The position numbers were made by a program, and so were the translations under genes. Shown here one piece after another: positions 38,101 to 50,364 of a stretch of 64,000 nt of DNA (its first letter is position 1; the number at the start of each line of letters is the position of its first letter). The notes beneath the pieces are model-generated. The model ran no database searches. It was not told the origin of the DNA and was given only the letters and a program-made list of their open reading frames with translations. Source of the stretch: Fallopia convolvulus (Eukaryota; Streptophyta; Magnoliopsida; Caryophyllales; Polygonaceae); contig OZ024730.1 in NCBI GenBank assembly GCA_964016875.1, positions 29,365,295 through 29,429,294 on the forward strand. The letters are read 5' to 3'.

Positions 38101-41100
38101 ACTACAAAATCAAGATCAATCGAATAAAAGCAAAATTTCAAACCTAGAAACCGAATCCACAATTAGGAGGTCTATTTACATGGACATTTCATCAAACACT
38201 TCGCCCGCAATGTTAGATCACAAGTCATTTTAAAGGCAAAAGGAGAAAAAGCAAGTGAACTTTAAATATATCTATGCATAAGCATAAAAATTGACGATAG
38301 TAGCAAGCCAATAAGCACATTCTGCACTACAAAATTCAGACTTGATTGAATAAAAGCATAACTTCAAACCTGGAAACCGGATCCACATTTAGGAGTGACA
38401 TTTACATAGACATTGAACACTTGGCGCGCAATGTTAGATCACTTGTCAATATTTAAAGGCCAAAGGAGAAAAAACAAGTGAACTTTAAAGACATCTAGGC
38501 ATAAGCATAAAGAATAAGGATTGTATCCGTCCAATAAGCACGATCTGCACTACAAAATCAAGACCGATCGGATAAAAAAATAAATATAAACAAAGATACC
38601 AAATGCCATATCTAGGACTGACATTTACATGGACATTTCATCGAACACTTGTCATGCAAGGTTAGATCTCAACTCCATTTTTAAAAGGAGAAAAGAGAAA
38701 AAACAAGTGAACTTTAAATATATCTAGGCATAAGCATTAAAAATGAGGATAGTGCCAAGCCAATAAGCACATTCTACACTACAAAATCAAGAATGATCGA
38801 ATAAAAGCATAAATTCGAACCTAGAAACCGAATACCACGTTTAGGATTGAAATTTACATGGACATTTCATCGAACAATTGGCGTGCAATGTTAGATCACA
38901 AGTCAATTTTTAAAGGGAAAAGGACAAAAAACAAGTGAACTACATCCAGGCACAAGCATTAAAAATGAGGATAGTATCAAGCGAATAAGCACTTTCTACA
39001 CTACAAAATCAAGACCGATCGAATAAAAGCATAAATTCGAACCTAGAAATCGAATCCACATTTAGGAGTGACATTTACATTGACATTTCATCGAACACAT
39101 GGCGTGCAATGTTAGATCACAAGTCAATTTTTAAAGGCAAAAGGAGAAAAAAAAGTGAATAAGCACATAGTGTCAAGCAAAAAAGCATGTTTTGCACTAC
39201 AATATCAAGACCAATTGGAAGAAAGAGTTAATCCAAACATTCTGAATCCACATTTAGGAGTGCCATTTACATAGACATTTCATCAAACACTTCGCACGCA
39301 ATGTTAGATCACAAGTCATTTTAAAGGCAAAAGGAGAAAAAGCAAATGAATTTTAAATATATGTATGCATAAGCATAAAAAATGAGTATAGTATCAAGCC
39401 AATAAGCACATTCTACACTACAAAATCAAGACCGATCGAATAAAAGCATAAATTTGAACCTAGAAACCGAATGCCACAATAAGGAGTGACATTTACATGG
39501 ACATTTCATCAAACTCTTGGCACGCAATGTTAGATCAGTAGTCAATTTTTAAATGCCAAAGGAGAAAAAACAAGTGAACTTTAAAGGTATCTAGGCATAA
39601 GCATAAAGAATGAGGATAGTATCAACCCATTAAGCACATACTGTACTACAAAATCAGGACCAATCGAATAAAAGCATAACTTTAAACCTAGAAACTGAAT
39701 CCACATTTAGGAGTTCCATTTACATGGACATTTCATCAAACACTTCGCACACAATGTTAGATCACAAGTCATTTTAACGGCAAAAGGAGAAAAAGCAAAT
39801 GAACTTTAAATATATCTATGCATTAGCATAAAAAAATGAGTATAGTATCAAGCCAATAAGCACATTCTACACTACAAAATCAAGAACGATCGAATAAAAG
39901 CACAAATTCGAACCTAGAAACCGAATGCCACAATTAGGAGTGAAATTTTCATGGACATTTCATCCCGCACTTGGCGTGCAATGTTAGATCACAAGTCAAT
40001 TTTTAAAGTCCAAAGGACAAAAAACAAGTGAACTTTATAGACATCTAGGCATAAGCATAAAGAATGAGGATAGTATCAAGCCAATAAACACATTCAGCAC
40101 TACAAAATCAAGATCAATCGAATAAAAGCAAAATTTCAAACCTAGAAACCGAATCCACAATTAGGAGGTCCATTTTACATGGACATTTCATCAAACACTT
40201 CGCCCGCAATGTTAGATCACAAGTCATTTTAAAGGCAAAAGGAGAAAAAGCAAGTGAACTTTAAATATATCTATGCATAAGCATAAAAATTGACGATAGT
40301 AGCAAGCCAATAAGCACATTCTGCACTACAAAATTTAGACTTGATCGAATAAAAGCATAACTTCAAACCTGGAAACCGGATCCACATTTAGGAGTGACAT
40401 TTACATAGACATCGAACACTTGGCGCGCAATGTTAGATCACTTGTCAATATTTAAAGGCCAAAGGAGAAAAAACAAGTGAACTTTAAAGACATCTAGGCA
40501 TAAGCATAAAGAATAAGGATTGTATCCATCCAATAAGCACGATCTTCACTACAAAATCAAGACCGATCGCATAAAAAAATAAATATAAACAAAGATACCA
40601 AATGCCATATCTAGGACTGACATTTACATGGACATTTCATCGAACACTTGTCATGCAAGGTTAGATCTCAACTCCATTTTTAAAAGGAGAAAAGAGAAAA
40701 AACAAGTAAACTTTAAATATATCTAGGCATAACCATTAAAAATGAGGATAGTGCCAAGCCAATAAGCACATTCTACACTACAAAATCAAGAATGATCGAA
40801 TAAAAGCATAAATTCGAACCTAGAAACCGAATGCCACGTTTAGGATTGAAATTTACATGGACATTTCATCGAACAATTGGCGTGCAATGTTAGATCACAA
40901 GTCAATTTTTAAAGGGAAAAGGACAAAAAACAAGTGAACTTTAAAGACATCTAGGCACAAGCATTAAAAATGAGGATAGTATCAAGCGAATAAGCACTTT
41001 CTACACTACAAAATCAAGACCGATCGAATAAAAGCATAAATTCGAACCTAGAAATCGAATCCACATTTAGGAGTGACATTTACATTGACATTTCATCGAA

Positions 41101-41150
41101 CACATGGCGTGCAATGTTAGATCACAAGTCAATTTTTTAAGGCAAAAGGA
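35153..41150. repeat. Three copies of a nine-monomer higher-order satellite unit (about 2.0 kb)
   Basis: The marker GTGAATAAGCACATAGTGTC, a monomer with an internal deletion of about 40 bp, occurs at 35153, 37157 and 39155 (steps of 2004 and 1998 bp). A second marker, CAAAATTTCAAACC, repeats with the same steps (about 36127, 38131, 40129). The copies are far more alike than adjacent monomers within a copy. This is higher-order organisation of the kind seen at centromeric satellites, but function is not shown by sequence alone. Confidence 0.92.
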
Positions 41151-44100
41151 GAAAAAACAAGTGAACTTTAAAAACATCTAGGGATAAGCATAAAGAATGA
41201 GGATAGTATCAAGCCAATAAGCACGTTCGACACTCCAAAATCAAGACCGATTGGAAAAAAGAGTAAATTCAAACATAGATACCAAAAGCCATATTTAGGA
41301 GTGATATTTACATGGACATTTCATCGAACATTTGGCATGCAATGTTAAATCTCAAGTCAATTTTTTAAAGGAAAAAGGAGAAATACAAGTTAACTTTAAA
41401 GACATCTAGGCATAAGCATAAAGAATAAGGATTGTATCCACGCAATAAGCACGTTCTGCACTACAAAATCAAGACCGATCGGATAAAAAAATAAATTCAA
41501 ACAAAGATACCAAATGTCATATCTAGGAGTGACATTTACATGGACATTTCAACGAACACATTCTACACTACAAATGAGGATATAGTCAAGCCGATAAGCA
41601 CATTCTACACTACAAAATCAAGAATGATCGAATAAAGGAATAAATTCGAACCTAGAAACCGAATGCCACATTTAGGAGTGACATTGTACATGGACATTTA
41701 ATCCAACACTTGGCGTTCAATGTTAGATCACAAGTTAATTTTTAAAGGCAAAAGGAGAAAAAACAAGTGAACTTTAAAGATATCTAGGCCTAAGCATAAA
41801 GAATGAGGATAGTATCAAGCCAATTAGCACATTCTGCACTACAAAATCAGAACCAATCGAATAAAAGCATAACTTCAAACCAAGAAACCGAATCCACAAC
41901 TAGGAGGTCCATTTGCATGGACATTTCATTAAACACTTCGCGCGGAATGTTAGATCACAAGTCATTTTAAAGTCAAAAGGAGAAAAAGCAAATGAACTTT
42001 AAATATATATATATGCATAAGCATAAAAAATGAGTATAGTATCAAGACCGATCGAATAAGTGCATAAATTCGAACCTAGAAACCGCATGCCACAATTAGG
42101 AGTGAAATTTTCATGGACATTTCATCCTGCACTTGGCGTGCAATGTTAGATCACAAGTCAATTTTTAAAGTCCAAAGGACAAAACACAAGTGAACTTTAT
42201 AGACATCTAGGCATAAGCATAAAGAATGAGGATAGTATCAAGCCAATAAACACATTCAACACTACAAAATCAAGATCAATCGAATAAAAGCAAAATTTCA
42301 AACCTAGAAACCGAATCCACAATTAGGAGGTCCATTTACATGGACATTTCATCAAACACTTCGCCCGCAATGTTAGATCACAAGTCATTTTAAAGGCAAA
42401 AGGAGAAAAAGCAAGTGAACTTTAAATATATCTATGCATAAGCATAAAAATTGACGATAGTAGCAAGCCAATAAGCACATTCTGCACTACAAAATTCAGA
42501 CTTGATCGAATAAAAGCATAACTTCAAACCTGGAAACCGGATCCACATTTAGGAGTGACATTTACATAGACATTGAACACTTGGCGCGCAATGTTAGATC
42601 ACTTGTCAATATTTAAAGTCCAAAGGAGAAAAAACAAGTGAACTTTAAAGACATCTAGGCATAAGCATAAAGAATAAGGATTGTATCCATCCAATAAGCA
42701 CGATCTTCACTACAAAATCAAGACCGATCGGATAAAAAAATAAATATAAACAAAGATACCAAATGCCATATCTAGGACTGACATTTACATGGACATTTCA
42801 TCGAACACTTGTCATGCAAGGTTAGATCTCAACTCCATTTTTAAAAGGAGAAAAGAGAAAAAACAAGTGAACTTTAAATATATCTAGGCATAAGCATTAA
42901 AAATGAGGATAGTGCCAAGCCAATAAGCACATTCTACACTACAAAATCAAGAATGATCGAATAAAAGCATAAATTCGAACCTAGAAACCGAATGCCACGT
43001 TTAGGATTGAAATTTACATGGACATTTCATCGAACAATTGGCGTGCAATGTTAGATCACAAGTCAATTTTTAAAGGGAAAAGGACAAAAAACAAGTGAAC
43101 TTTAAAGACATCTAGGCACAAGCATTAAAAATGAGGATAGTATCAAGCGAATAAGTACTTTCTACACTACAAAATCAAGACCGATCGAATAAAAGCATAA
43201 ATTCGAACCTAGAAATCGAATCCACATTTAGGAGTGACATTTACATTGACATTTCATCGAACACATGGCGTGCAATGTTAGATCACAAGTCAATTTTTAA
43301 AGGCAAAAGGAGAAAAAACAAGTGAACTTTAAAAACATCTAGGGATAAGCATAAAGAATGAGGATAGTATCAAGCCAATAAGCACGTTCTGCACTCCAAA
43401 ATCAAGACCGATTGGAAAAAAGAGTAAATTCAAACATAGATACCAAAAGCCATATTTAGGAGTGATATTTACATGGACATTTCATCGAACATTTGGCATG
43501 CAATGTTAAATCTCAAGTCAATTTTTTAAAGGAAAAAGGAGAAATACAAGTTAACTTTAATGACATCTAGGCATAAGCATAACGAATAAGGATTGTATCC
43601 ACGCAATAAGCACGTTCTGCACTACAAAATCAAGACCGATCGGATAAAAAAATAAATTCAAACAAAGATACCAAATGTCATATCTAGGAGTGACATTTAC
43701 ATGGACATTTCAACGAACACATTCTACACTACAAATGAGGATATAGTCAAGCCGATAAGCACATTCTACACTACAAAATCAAGAATGATCGAATAAAGGC
43801 ATAAATTCGAACCTAGAAACCGAATGCCACATTTAGGAGTGACATTGTACATGGACATTTAATCCAACACTTGGCGTTCAATGTTAGATCACAAGTTAAT
43901 TTTCAAAAGCAAAAGGAGAAAAAACAAGTGAACTTTAAAGATATCTAGGCCTAAGCATAAAGAATGAGGATAGTATCAAGCCAATTAGCACATTCTGCAC
44001 TACAAAATCAGGACCAATCGAATAAAAGCATAACTTCAAACCTAGAAACCGAATCCACAACTAGGAGGTCCATTTGCATGGACATTTCATTAAACACTTC

Positions 44101-44340
44101 GCGCGGAATGTTAGAGCACAAGTCATTTTAAAGTCAAAAGGAGAAAAAGCAAATGAACTTTAAATATATATATATGCATAAGCATAAAAAATGAGTATAG
44201 TATCAAGACCGATCGAATAAGTGCATAAATTCGAACCTAGAAACCGCATGCCACAATTAGGAGTGAAATTTTCATGGACATTTCATCCTGCACTTGGCGT
44301 GCAATGTTAGATCACAAGTCAATTTTTAAAGTCCAAAGGA
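41151..44340. repeat. Composite higher-order satellite unit (2161 bp) in about one and a half copies
   Basis: A novel block (41151-42180) is followed by a partial copy of the 2.0-kb unit (42180-43311), then the novel block again (43312-44340). The step is 2161 bp, set by AACGAACACATTC at 41551 and 43712 and by the ATATATATATATGC run near 42003 and 44165. The block includes a shortened junction monomer in which CGAACAC runs straight into ATTCTACACTACAAATGAGG. Confidence 0.88.
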
Positions 44341-47300
44341 GAAAAAACAAGTGAACTTTTAAGACATCTAGGCATAAGCATAAAGAACGAGGATAGTATC
44401 AAGCCAATAAACACATTCTGCAGTACAAAATCAAGACCAATCGAATAAAAGCATAACTTCAAACCTAGAAACCGAATCCACATTTAGGAGTGCCATTTGC
44501 ATGGACATTTCATCAAACACTTCGCACGCAATGTTAGATCACAAGTCATTTTAAAGGCAAAAGGAGAAAAAGCAAATTAACTTTAAAAACATCTATGCAT
44601 AAGCATAAAAAATGAGTATAGTATCAAGCCAATAAGCACATTCTACACTAAAAAATGAAGACCGATCGAAAAAAAGCATAAATTCGAACCTCGAAACTGA
44701 ATGACACAATTAGGAGTGAAATTTTCATGGACTTTTCATCCAGCACTTGGCGTGCAATGTTAGATCACAAGTCAATTTTTAAAGTCTAAAGGAGAAAAAA
44801 AAAGTGAACTTTATAGACATCTAGGCATAAGCAATAAGAATGAGGATAGTATCAAGCCAATAAACACATTCTGCACTACAAAATCAAGACCAATCGAATA
44901 AAAGCATAACTTCAAACCTAGAAACCGAATCCACAATTAGGAGGTCCATTTACATGGACATTTCATCAAACACTTCGCGCGCAATGTTAGATCACAAGTC
45001 ATTTTAAAGGCAAAAGGAGAAAAAGCAAGTGAACTTTAAATATATCTATGCATAAGCATAAAAAATGACGATAGTATCAAGCCAATAAGCACATTCTACA
45101 CTACAAAATCAAGACTTGATCGAATAAAAGCATAACTTCAAACCTAGAAACCGGATTTACATTTAGGAGTGACATTTACATGGACATTTCATCGAACACT
45201 TGGTGCGCACTGTTAGATCACAAGTCATTTTAAATGCAAGAAGAGAAAAAGAAAGTGTACTTCAAACCTAGAAACCGAATGCCACATTTAAGAGTGACAT
45301 TTTCATGGACATTTCATCGAACACTTGGCATGCAATGTTACATCACAAGTCAATTTTTAAAGGTAAAAGGAGAAAAAACAAGTGAACTTTAAAGACATCT
45401 AGGCATAAGCATAAAGAATGAGGATAGTATCAAGCCAATAAGCACGTTCTGCACTACAAATCAAGACCGATCGAATAAAAAAATAAATTCAAACAAAGAT
45501 ACCAAATGTCATATCTAGGAGTGACATTTACATGGACATTTCATCGAACACTTGGTGCGCACTGTTGGATCACAAGTCATTTTAAGGGCAAGTGGAGAAA
45601 AAGCAAGTGAACTTTAAATATCTATGCATAAGCATAAAAACTATGGATAGTATCAAGCCAATAAGCACATTCTACACTACAAAATGAAGACTGATCGAAT
45701 AAAAGCATAATTCGAACCTAGAAACCGAATGCCACATTTAGGAGTGAAATTTCATGGACATTTCATCTATCACAAGGCGTGCAATGTTAGTTCACAAGGC
45801 AATTTTGAAAGGCCAAAGGAGAAAAAACAAGTGAACTTTAAAGACATCTGGGCATAATCATACAGAATGAAGATAGTATCAAGTCAATAAGCACATTCTA
45901 CACTACAAAGTCAAGACCGATCAAATAAAAGCATAAATTCGAACCTAGAAACCGAATCCACATTTAGGAGTGACATTTACATGGATATTTCATCGAATAC
46001 TTGACGTGCAATATTAGATCACAAGTCATTTTAAAGGCAAAAGGAGAGAAAGCAAGTGAACTTTAAACATTTCTAGGAGTGACATTCACAAGCCAAAGAG
46101 AACATTCTGCACTACAAAATCAAGACTTGATCGAATAAAAGCATAACTTCAAACCTGGAAACCGAATGCACATTTAGGAGTGACATTGACATAGACATCG
46201 AACACTTGGCGCGCAATGTTAGATCACTAGTCAATATTTAAAGGCCAAAGGAGAAAAAAACAAGTGAACTTTAAAGACATCTAGGCATAAGCATAAAGAA
46301 TAAGGATTGTATCCATCCAATAAGCACGTTCTGCACTACAAATCAAGACCGATCGGATAAAAAAATAAATTCAAACAAAGATACCAAATGTCATATCTAG
46401 GAGTGACATTTACATGGACATTTCAACGAACACTTGGCATGAAAGGTTAGATCTCAACTCCATTTTTTAAATGAAAAAATGAGGATATTGTCAAGCCGAT
46501 AAGCACAATCTGCACTACAAAATCAAGAATGATCGAATAGAGGCATAAATTTGAACCTAGAAACCGAATGCCACATTTAGGAGTGACATTGTACATGGAC
46601 TTTTAATTGAACACTTGGCGTGCAATGTTAGATCACAAGTTAATTTTTAAAGGCAAAAGGAGAAAAAAGAAGTGAACTTTAAAGATATCTAGGCATAAGC
46701 ATAAAAATAAGGATAGTATGAAGCCAATAAGCACATTCTACTCTACAAAATCAAAACCGATCGAATAAAAGCATAAATTCGAACCTTGAAACAATATTCC
46801 ACATTTAGGAGTGACATTTACATGGATATTTCATCAAACACTTCGCGCGCAATGTTAGATCACAAGTCATTTAAAGGCAAAAGGAGAAAAAGCAAATGAA
46901 CTTTAAATATATCTATGCATAAGCATAAAAAATGAGTATAGTATCAAGCCAATAAGAACATTCTACACTACAAAATCAAGACCGATCGAATAAATGCATA
47001 AATTCGAACCTGGAAACCGAATGCCACAATTAGGAGTGAAATTTTCATGGACATTTCATCCAGCACTTGGCGTGCAATGTTAGATCACAAGTCAATTTTT
47101 AAAGTCCAAAGGAGAAAAAACAAGTGAACTTGAAAGACATCTAGGCATAAGCATAATGAATGAGGATAGTATCAAGCCAATAAACACATTCTACACTACA
47201 AAATCAAGACCAATCGAATAAAAGCATAACTTCAAACCTAGAAACCGAATCCACAATTAGGGGCTCCATTCGCATGGACATTTCATCAAACACTTCGCGC

Positions 47301-47834
47301 GCAATGTTAGATCAAAGTCATTTTAAAGGCAAAAGGAGAAAAAGCAATTGAACTTTAAATATATCTATGCATAAGCATAAAAAATGAAGATAGTATCAAG
47401 CCAATAAGCACATTCTGCACTACAAAATCAACCCTTGATCGAATAAAGCATAAATTCAAACCTAGAAACCGAATCCACATTTAGGAGTGACATTAACATG
47501 GACATTTCATCGAACACTTGGCGTGTAATGTTAGATCACAAGTCAATATTTAAAGGAAAAAGGAGAAAAACAAGTGAACTTTAAAGACATCTAGGCTTAA
47601 GCATAAAGAATGAGGATAGTATCAAGCCAATAACCATATTCTACACTACAAAATCACGATCGATCGAATAAAAGCATAAATTCGAACCTAGAGACCGAAT
47701 CTACATATAGGAGTGACATTTACATGGACATTTCATCGAACTCTTGGCGCGCAATGTTAGATCAGTAGTCAATTTTTAAAGGCCAAAGGAGAAAAAATAA
47801 GTGAACTTTGAAGATATATAGGCATAAGCATAAA
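44341..47834. repeat. Satellite array, diverged and rearranged segment left of element 2
   Basis: 226-bp monomers with frequent partial monomers and fusions (for example near 45240-45270 and 46070-46100). The last five bases, ATAAA at 47830-47834, are the left target duplication of element 2. No gene. Confidence 0.94.
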
Positions 47835-48052
47835 TGTTGGGACGTTGTTGGGACCTCTGGTTCTAAACAACGGATCAACGATGTAATTCTCTCTAAGTTT
47901 TGATAATGACAAACACCATAGGGAACTAATGTGGTTTGTTCAAGTATTTCTAAGGAACACAGGTACAACCAAGAACTCTTATGAATGACCAAAAGCTAGT
48001 GCAGGCCACAATGAAGAGTTCCCATCAAGGGAACTCTGAAGAGGAAAGTTCC

Positions 48053-49458
48053 TGATGTCTCTCTATTTGGTGGTGTTTTCATATGTGATTTCCTTTGTAA
48101 ATATGTTCCTTTTTCCCCTTTTCTTGTGCGTTTTGTTCGTTTTTAGCTTAGTTCCCGTATTTCTATGAGATTCGGAGACTACGCGCATTTTATGTGTTTT
48201 GTAGGTAATTTGGCATGAATCGAGGATCGATTTGAAGGAGGGTCGAGACATGGAGCAAAGGCCGAGCTAAAGCGGGAAAGAGAGAAGCAAGCCATGAAGA
48301 AGAACAAGAGAAGCCAACAAAGAAGAAGGTGGAACGAGGTCAAGACCGAGTTGCAACCACGTCGGGCCCGACTTTGAAGTCTCCAACCTCGGACCGAGAT
48401 GCACAGTAACTCGGGCCCGAGGTCCTCTGTGTCGGTCCGAGTCGGTCACCGAACTACTTGGGCTCCAAGGCACGTATTTTTGGACTTCCACTTTTGCCCC
48501 TCATCTAATCTATAAATGGCCCTCTTGTCTTCTAAGAAAGAGTTCCCTCTCATACACACAAAAAGGGGGTTCCAAAGGGACCAAGAGGATACTTGGAGAG
48601 CAAGGAGGAAGGAGAGGAGGAGGAAGAGAGAGAGAATCGGCCAAGAGAGGAAGACTTGATAGGTTTTGTTGGTAGATTTGCTTTGATTTGCTTTGTTCTT
48701 GTGGATTTGAAAACCCTTGATTGGAATTTGTGGATTGCTTTGGATTTGAATGAAACTTTGCTTTGTTTTGAGATTGATTATGATCATTGCTTTCCCTTTT
48801 GATTTGATTGCTTTCTTTGCTTGTCACATGGAGTATATCTCCTTGATCTTGGGTTATGGGGGAAAACCCTAGCTAGGTTAAGGCTAGAAACCCCAATTCC
48901 ATAGCCTTGAGTGTTTGATCTAAGGAACCCACTCTACATAGAGCTACAATTCCTTGCGAAAGTTGGGAATCAAGGCTTGAGATTGGCAAAGTAGCGAAAG
49001 TGAACATGTGTCAATCTCAAGACCTTGCTTCGAAGGGGATTTCCCCAATGATCGAGGCGTAGAAGTGGTTGGAACGAGGGCGAAAGCGCTCGATCCTAGT
49101 CCGATCATCACTCATTGCTTGAATTGGGGTGGAAAAGCCTTAATCTACTGGGGAGGGAACCCAAAAGCCCAAGATCTACTTTTAAATCTTTGAGTTCGAC
49201 ATCCCCAGCTACCTCGGACCCGACTTACCCAGTGTCGGTCCCGACTTCCTCTTGTCGCCAACCTCGGGCCCGACGTGACCTCAGTGTCGGTCCCAACTGT
49301 TTTCTTTGTTTTCCTTTGTTTTAAACCCTCCTTTCTAGCTTCCTAGTATCTAGTCACATCGATCGAGTAGACTTCCCGAGTGTTCGACACCCACCACGTG
49401 CTACAACGGGGTCGGATTATAAATTGTATCTCTAGACCCTCGCAATCCGAGGCGATCA
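48053..49458 (+). mobile_element. Solo LTR (gypsy-type, 1406 bp) inside the 5' LTR of element 2
   Basis: Starts TGATGTCTCTC and ends GGCGATCA (TGAT/ATCA inverted ends). It is flanked by a perfect duplication GTTCC (48048-48052 and 49459-49463). The matching 3' LTR of the copia element has the uninterrupted site at 59417-59422. GC-rich clusters of CTCGGxCCGA-type motifs occur at about 48340-48450 and 49195-49290. No coding region is convincing; the short open frames inside show no recognisable domain. Orientation is inferred from the 3' end style and is uncertain. Confidence 0.88.
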
Positions 49459-49798
49459 GTTCCCATGAAATGGGAACGCCCAGAGACAATCAAGAGAACA
49501 CAAGCTTACACCGATGAAAAGTTTCCATCAAGGGAACTCTGAAGAAGACAGTTCCCATGACATGGGAACTCACATGTGAGGACAACGACCGTTCAACGCA
49601 GATCGCGGGATTCTGTCTCAGACAGCCCGAGGGAACAGTTTGAGGATCAGACTGTCACGCTTCATCCAACGGTCCAATTGATCCAAGAAGTTGACCTAGT
49701 TCAAACCAAAGTCACATGTGAAGAAAGTACAGCTTGGGCATCAAGCAAAGGGCATTTTGGACACAAACGAAAGATGCGACTGCCCAAGCTCAATGGAC

Positions 49799-49804
49799 TA
49801 TAAA
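49799..49804 (+). promoter_or_regulatory. TATA box of the 5' LTR, element 2
   Basis: TATAAA in the context GGACTATAAAGCC. It is conserved at the same place in the 3' LTR (59754-59759) and, in reverse, in both LTRs of element 1. This is the likely core promoter of the genomic RNA. Confidence 0.75.
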
Positions 49805-50306
49805 GCCAAATGAATAGTACTCGGTCTGAGCACTTCTCACAGAACTTACAAATACCCACATCAGAGAAAAGAAAGAAAAGGAAGAGAAGTCCCCGCCGGC
49901 GAGTGTGTGATCTCGACGACGGTGAAGCTGAAGTTCCCAGGAGCAAGGGAACTGAGAAGTCAGCGTAAGGTTTGAGTTACTTGTGTTTTGCTGTTGTGAG
50001 CTTAGGAACTCAGTTGAGAGGATTTACTAGTGTTGCTAGAGTTAGGAAGAACTTGTAGGAACAGAGAAGTGTAAATCCGGCTGTGTAACTAAGGAACAAA
50101 GCAATCAATATAAGTAAGTCATTCAAAATCCTCCAAGCGGAGGTAGAGGTTTACCCATAGAACTAGTTGGTTGTAGTGGGGTTCCTCTATAAAGGAACTG
50201 TGCCTTTTACTGTTTTTATTACTTGCGATTATTTAGTTCCTCTGCCTTGGGAACAGCTTAATTGCCAGTTCCCAAGCTCACTGCTAACAGATTACGATCC
50301 AACAAT

Positions 50307-50318
50307 TGGTATCAGAGC
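50307..50318 (+). promoter_or_regulatory. Primer binding site of element 2
   Basis: TGGTATCAGAGC starts two bases after the LTR end (50304). It is complementary to the 3' end of initiator methionine tRNA, the usual primer for plant Ty1/copia minus-strand synthesis. Confidence 0.97.
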
Positions 50319-50364
50319 TTGCGCTCTAGATTTGTGTTAGCATCGCAGATTCGCAGGTATCAAA

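Larger units (their letters stand above)
47835..50304 (+). repeat. 5' LTR of element 2, split by a solo LTR
   Basis: LTR sequence is 47835-48052 plus 49459-50304 (about 1.06 kb net). The TATAAA box is at 49799-49804, so transcription should start soon after, about 500 bp before the LTR end. Inverted pairs of GTTCCC and GGGAAC include 49551-49569 (9-bp arms around one base) and 50246-50276 (CTTGGGAAC/GTTCCCAAG around 13 bases). The solo LTR sits upstream of the TATA box and pushes the first 218 bp of U3 1.4 kb away. Confidence 0.94.

Noticed and set aside
48063..48827. Minus-strand open frames in the 1.4-kb insertion
   Set aside because: They lie in a solo LTR with clean TG...CA ends and a target duplication, and they show no domain or conserved partner.
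48053..49458. Helitron or DNA transposon as the identity of the 1.4-kb insertion
   Set aside because: TG...CA ends, inverted TGAT/ATCA termini and a 5-bp duplication fit an LTR. There is no transposase, Helitron end or long terminal inverted repeat.
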